A stretch of DNA of 64,000 nt from Macrosoma leucophasiata (taxonomy: Eukaryota > Arthropoda > Insecta > Lepidoptera > Hedylidae), in NCBI GenBank assembly GCA_036365455.1, contig JAWQUS010000009.1, positions 1,642,001 through 1,706,000 on the forward strand, given 5' to 3'. This document shows, piece after piece, positions 62,561 through 64,000 of the stretch (positions are counted from its first letter, which is position 1; every line of letters starts with the position of its first letter). Under the pieces are notes generated by a model. That model had not been told where the DNA came from and searched no databases. It saw nothing but the letters and a program-made list of their open reading frames with translations. Position numbers and translations under genes: made by a program.

Positions 62561-63041
62561 CACAGTTGAGTAACACCTATATAGTTATACCTATCCAAGA
62601 TGGCGGCTTCATGAAGTTGTCAATTTTTTTGTCAATGGTGTCGTTTTCATGGTTCTTGAGTACCCTGGGTTAAATGTTAAAATATATGTAAAGAAATACT
62701 ATTTCTTTCTTCGCACTCTGTGTGTTTATTTACCATGAAGTTTGGTTATAGTTTTTAACTTTTTAATTGTCTGATTTTAAAGAAGAAACGAATTCAGAAT
62801 GTCTGATGACAGATTTAAATACGAGTTGATTGACAATTGCATAATCAATGAAAATTTTAATATTGTATTATTTTATGTTTTAAAAGTGAAAGAATAAACT
62901 TTCATTGTCGTTTCTTCTTTTCAGGTTTGAGTTCATATTGTTTTATATTACCTAAATAAAATAGTCTCTGTATAAAAAAAACTAACAATAAAACTTCTTT
63001 TCAGCAACACAAGGTTTATTTCTTTCATGTAGTAAAACAGA

Positions 63042-63075
<34 letters not shown>

Positions 63076-63627
63076 ACATAAATAAGCTTCATATCATCTA
63101 CTTACCATTATTAACTTAAAAAAACATTGTGGAGAAAATAAATAAATCTTTATCTTTAATCTTTCTATTCATTTTATAAACTTCAATATAATGTTAATCT
63201 CTGCTTCGTTGTTTAGAAAACAACACAATTTAAATAAATTAGTGTCTTTTCAACGTTAACAGATAATGGACAAAATAATAGGTTCTATTTGTTTTAACAT
63301 GTGACTGAAACGACATGTATTTAGTCATCTCATTAGTCGTATAAGTTTTAATGTTTCAGTGTTTGAGTTTGTGATTCATTCAACCATTGTTATTTGAACG
63401 TAATCGTGTTGGTTTCAAAACCATGTAACGTGACTGGCAGTGTTTGTCTTTTTAATTATACTTAAATTGGATGTGCATTTTTAAATGGAGTTTTAAAATA
63501 GCACTTTCGTAATGCTTTGTGATGCTACAATATGATTTGTTTATGTTTTAAGTTGAATTTGTCTGTTTAATGTAAAAAGTAGCCCTCTGGCGCAGTTACT
63601 GTAGCCAGCTGAATATAAAAAATATTT
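62561..63627. other. no gene recognised; (AT)n microsatellite
   Basis: AT-rich, with a ~29-bp (AT)n tract at 63044-63072. No repeat family or gene is visible. Confidence 0.5.
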
Positions 63628-63943
63628 TAAAAACGTAACTTCACGCCTGTAATCCCCGAAGGGGTAGGCAGAGGTAAATGAATGCATTAAAGCATACATG
63701 CAAACACCCACGATTCGCCGGTTACGTTTTGGCCCACGTAACAGGTGGCGAGCCTGTTGACATCTCCGGGCACATTACCAAACTTTGAGGTACTGGGAAA
63801 TTTCCAGAAAATGGAAAAATCCCAATAGAACCAGAGATAAGGGCTTTTTCACCATTATCTCTGATAACCCCCTACCCGGGAATCGAACCCAGGACCTCAG
63901 CGTAGTACTAGTGGCCTGCTACCACTAGGCTACCGAGGCAGTT
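63628..63943 (-). mobile_element. tRNA-derived SINE T1, full length with TSD
   Basis: On the minus strand TGCCTCGGTAGCCTAGTGGT (A box) and GGTTCGATTCCCGGG (B box). TSD AAAAAATATTT at 63617-63627 and 63944-63954. Over 90% like 36078-36406 by eye. Confidence 0.88.
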
Positions 63944-63969
63944 AAAAAATATTTGTGGCTGCTTTACAT

Positions 63970-64000
63970 CATTGTAGGGAATTGAGGGCGTAGGCACCGC
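63970..64000 (+). repeat. SINE-A head, cut by the window end
   Basis: GGGAATTGAGGGCGTAGGCACCGC matches the start of SINE-A. The rest lies beyond 64000. Confidence 0.5.

Noticed and set aside
1..64000. CRISPR arrays, bacterial operons or Shine-Dalgarno sites
   Set aside because: None are present; repeat spacing is irregular and the sequence is clearly a eukaryotic insect genome.

Overview
The window is nuclear DNA from an insect, almost certainly a moth or butterfly (Lepidoptera). It is AT-rich and intergenic, and it is packed with transposable elements typical of Lepidoptera: RTE LINE tails ending in CAT/ATG repeats, Helitron ends of the type A|TC...CTAG|T, CR1/Jockey-like LINE tails, BEL/Pao retrotransposons, Penelope-like elements, 5S-rRNA-derived SINEs and many copies of one ~285-bp SINE (called SINE-A here). 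There are no prokaryotic signals. Species-level placement is not possible from the sequence alone.

Layout. 0-8.5 kb: SINE-A copies, LINE scraps and unassigned DNA, with a possible promoter/5' exon near 6.5-6.9 kb. 8.5-11.1 kb: a 5S SINE joined to a 5'-truncated LINE with an open reverse-transcriptase reading frame, the two bracketed by one 12-bp target-site duplication (TSD). 11-16 kb: fold-back DNA and a decayed LINE that ends in a 25-bp snap-back hairpin. 16.2-23.1 kb: a nearly intact, very young BEL/Pao retrotransposon on the minus strand, whose LTRs differ at 1 of 374 positions. It has a 5-bp TSD, a tRNA-Phe primer-binding site and one frame break in the integrase region. 23-31 kb: a short solo LTR, a Penelope-like insertion with an internal inversion, MITEs, palindromes and a tRNA-like repeat. 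31.1-33.0 kb: the only convincing host gene, an intronless 570-codon minus-strand ORF with an N-terminal DUF4485-like domain and a long coiled coil, resembling the centrosomal protein CEP112. 33-64 kb: dense nested repeats, including a solo LTR inside a 5S SINE inside a DNA-transposon derivative (58.3-60.4 kb), tandem Helitrons (39.4-39.8 kb), an inverted dimer of the tRNA-like repeat (40.4-41.0 kb), and a PIF/Harbinger-type derivative carrying one exon-like segment (51.5-52.2 kb).

How the parts relate. The repeats fall into mobilisation groups. SINE-A has a 3' end that resembles the 3' UTR of the CR1/Jockey-type LINE at 43.1 kb. The 5S SINE has a tail resembling RTE LINE ends. Many insertion boundaries can be read directly because one repeat interrupts another or because TSDs survive. 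The most unusual structures are composite or inverted retrotransposition products: two SINE+LINE composites, a Penelope inversion, a tRNA-like inverted dimer and two LINE 5'-end snap-backs. Coordinates of old repeats are approximate to about 5-10 bases. All family names rest on reading the sequence, with no database search.
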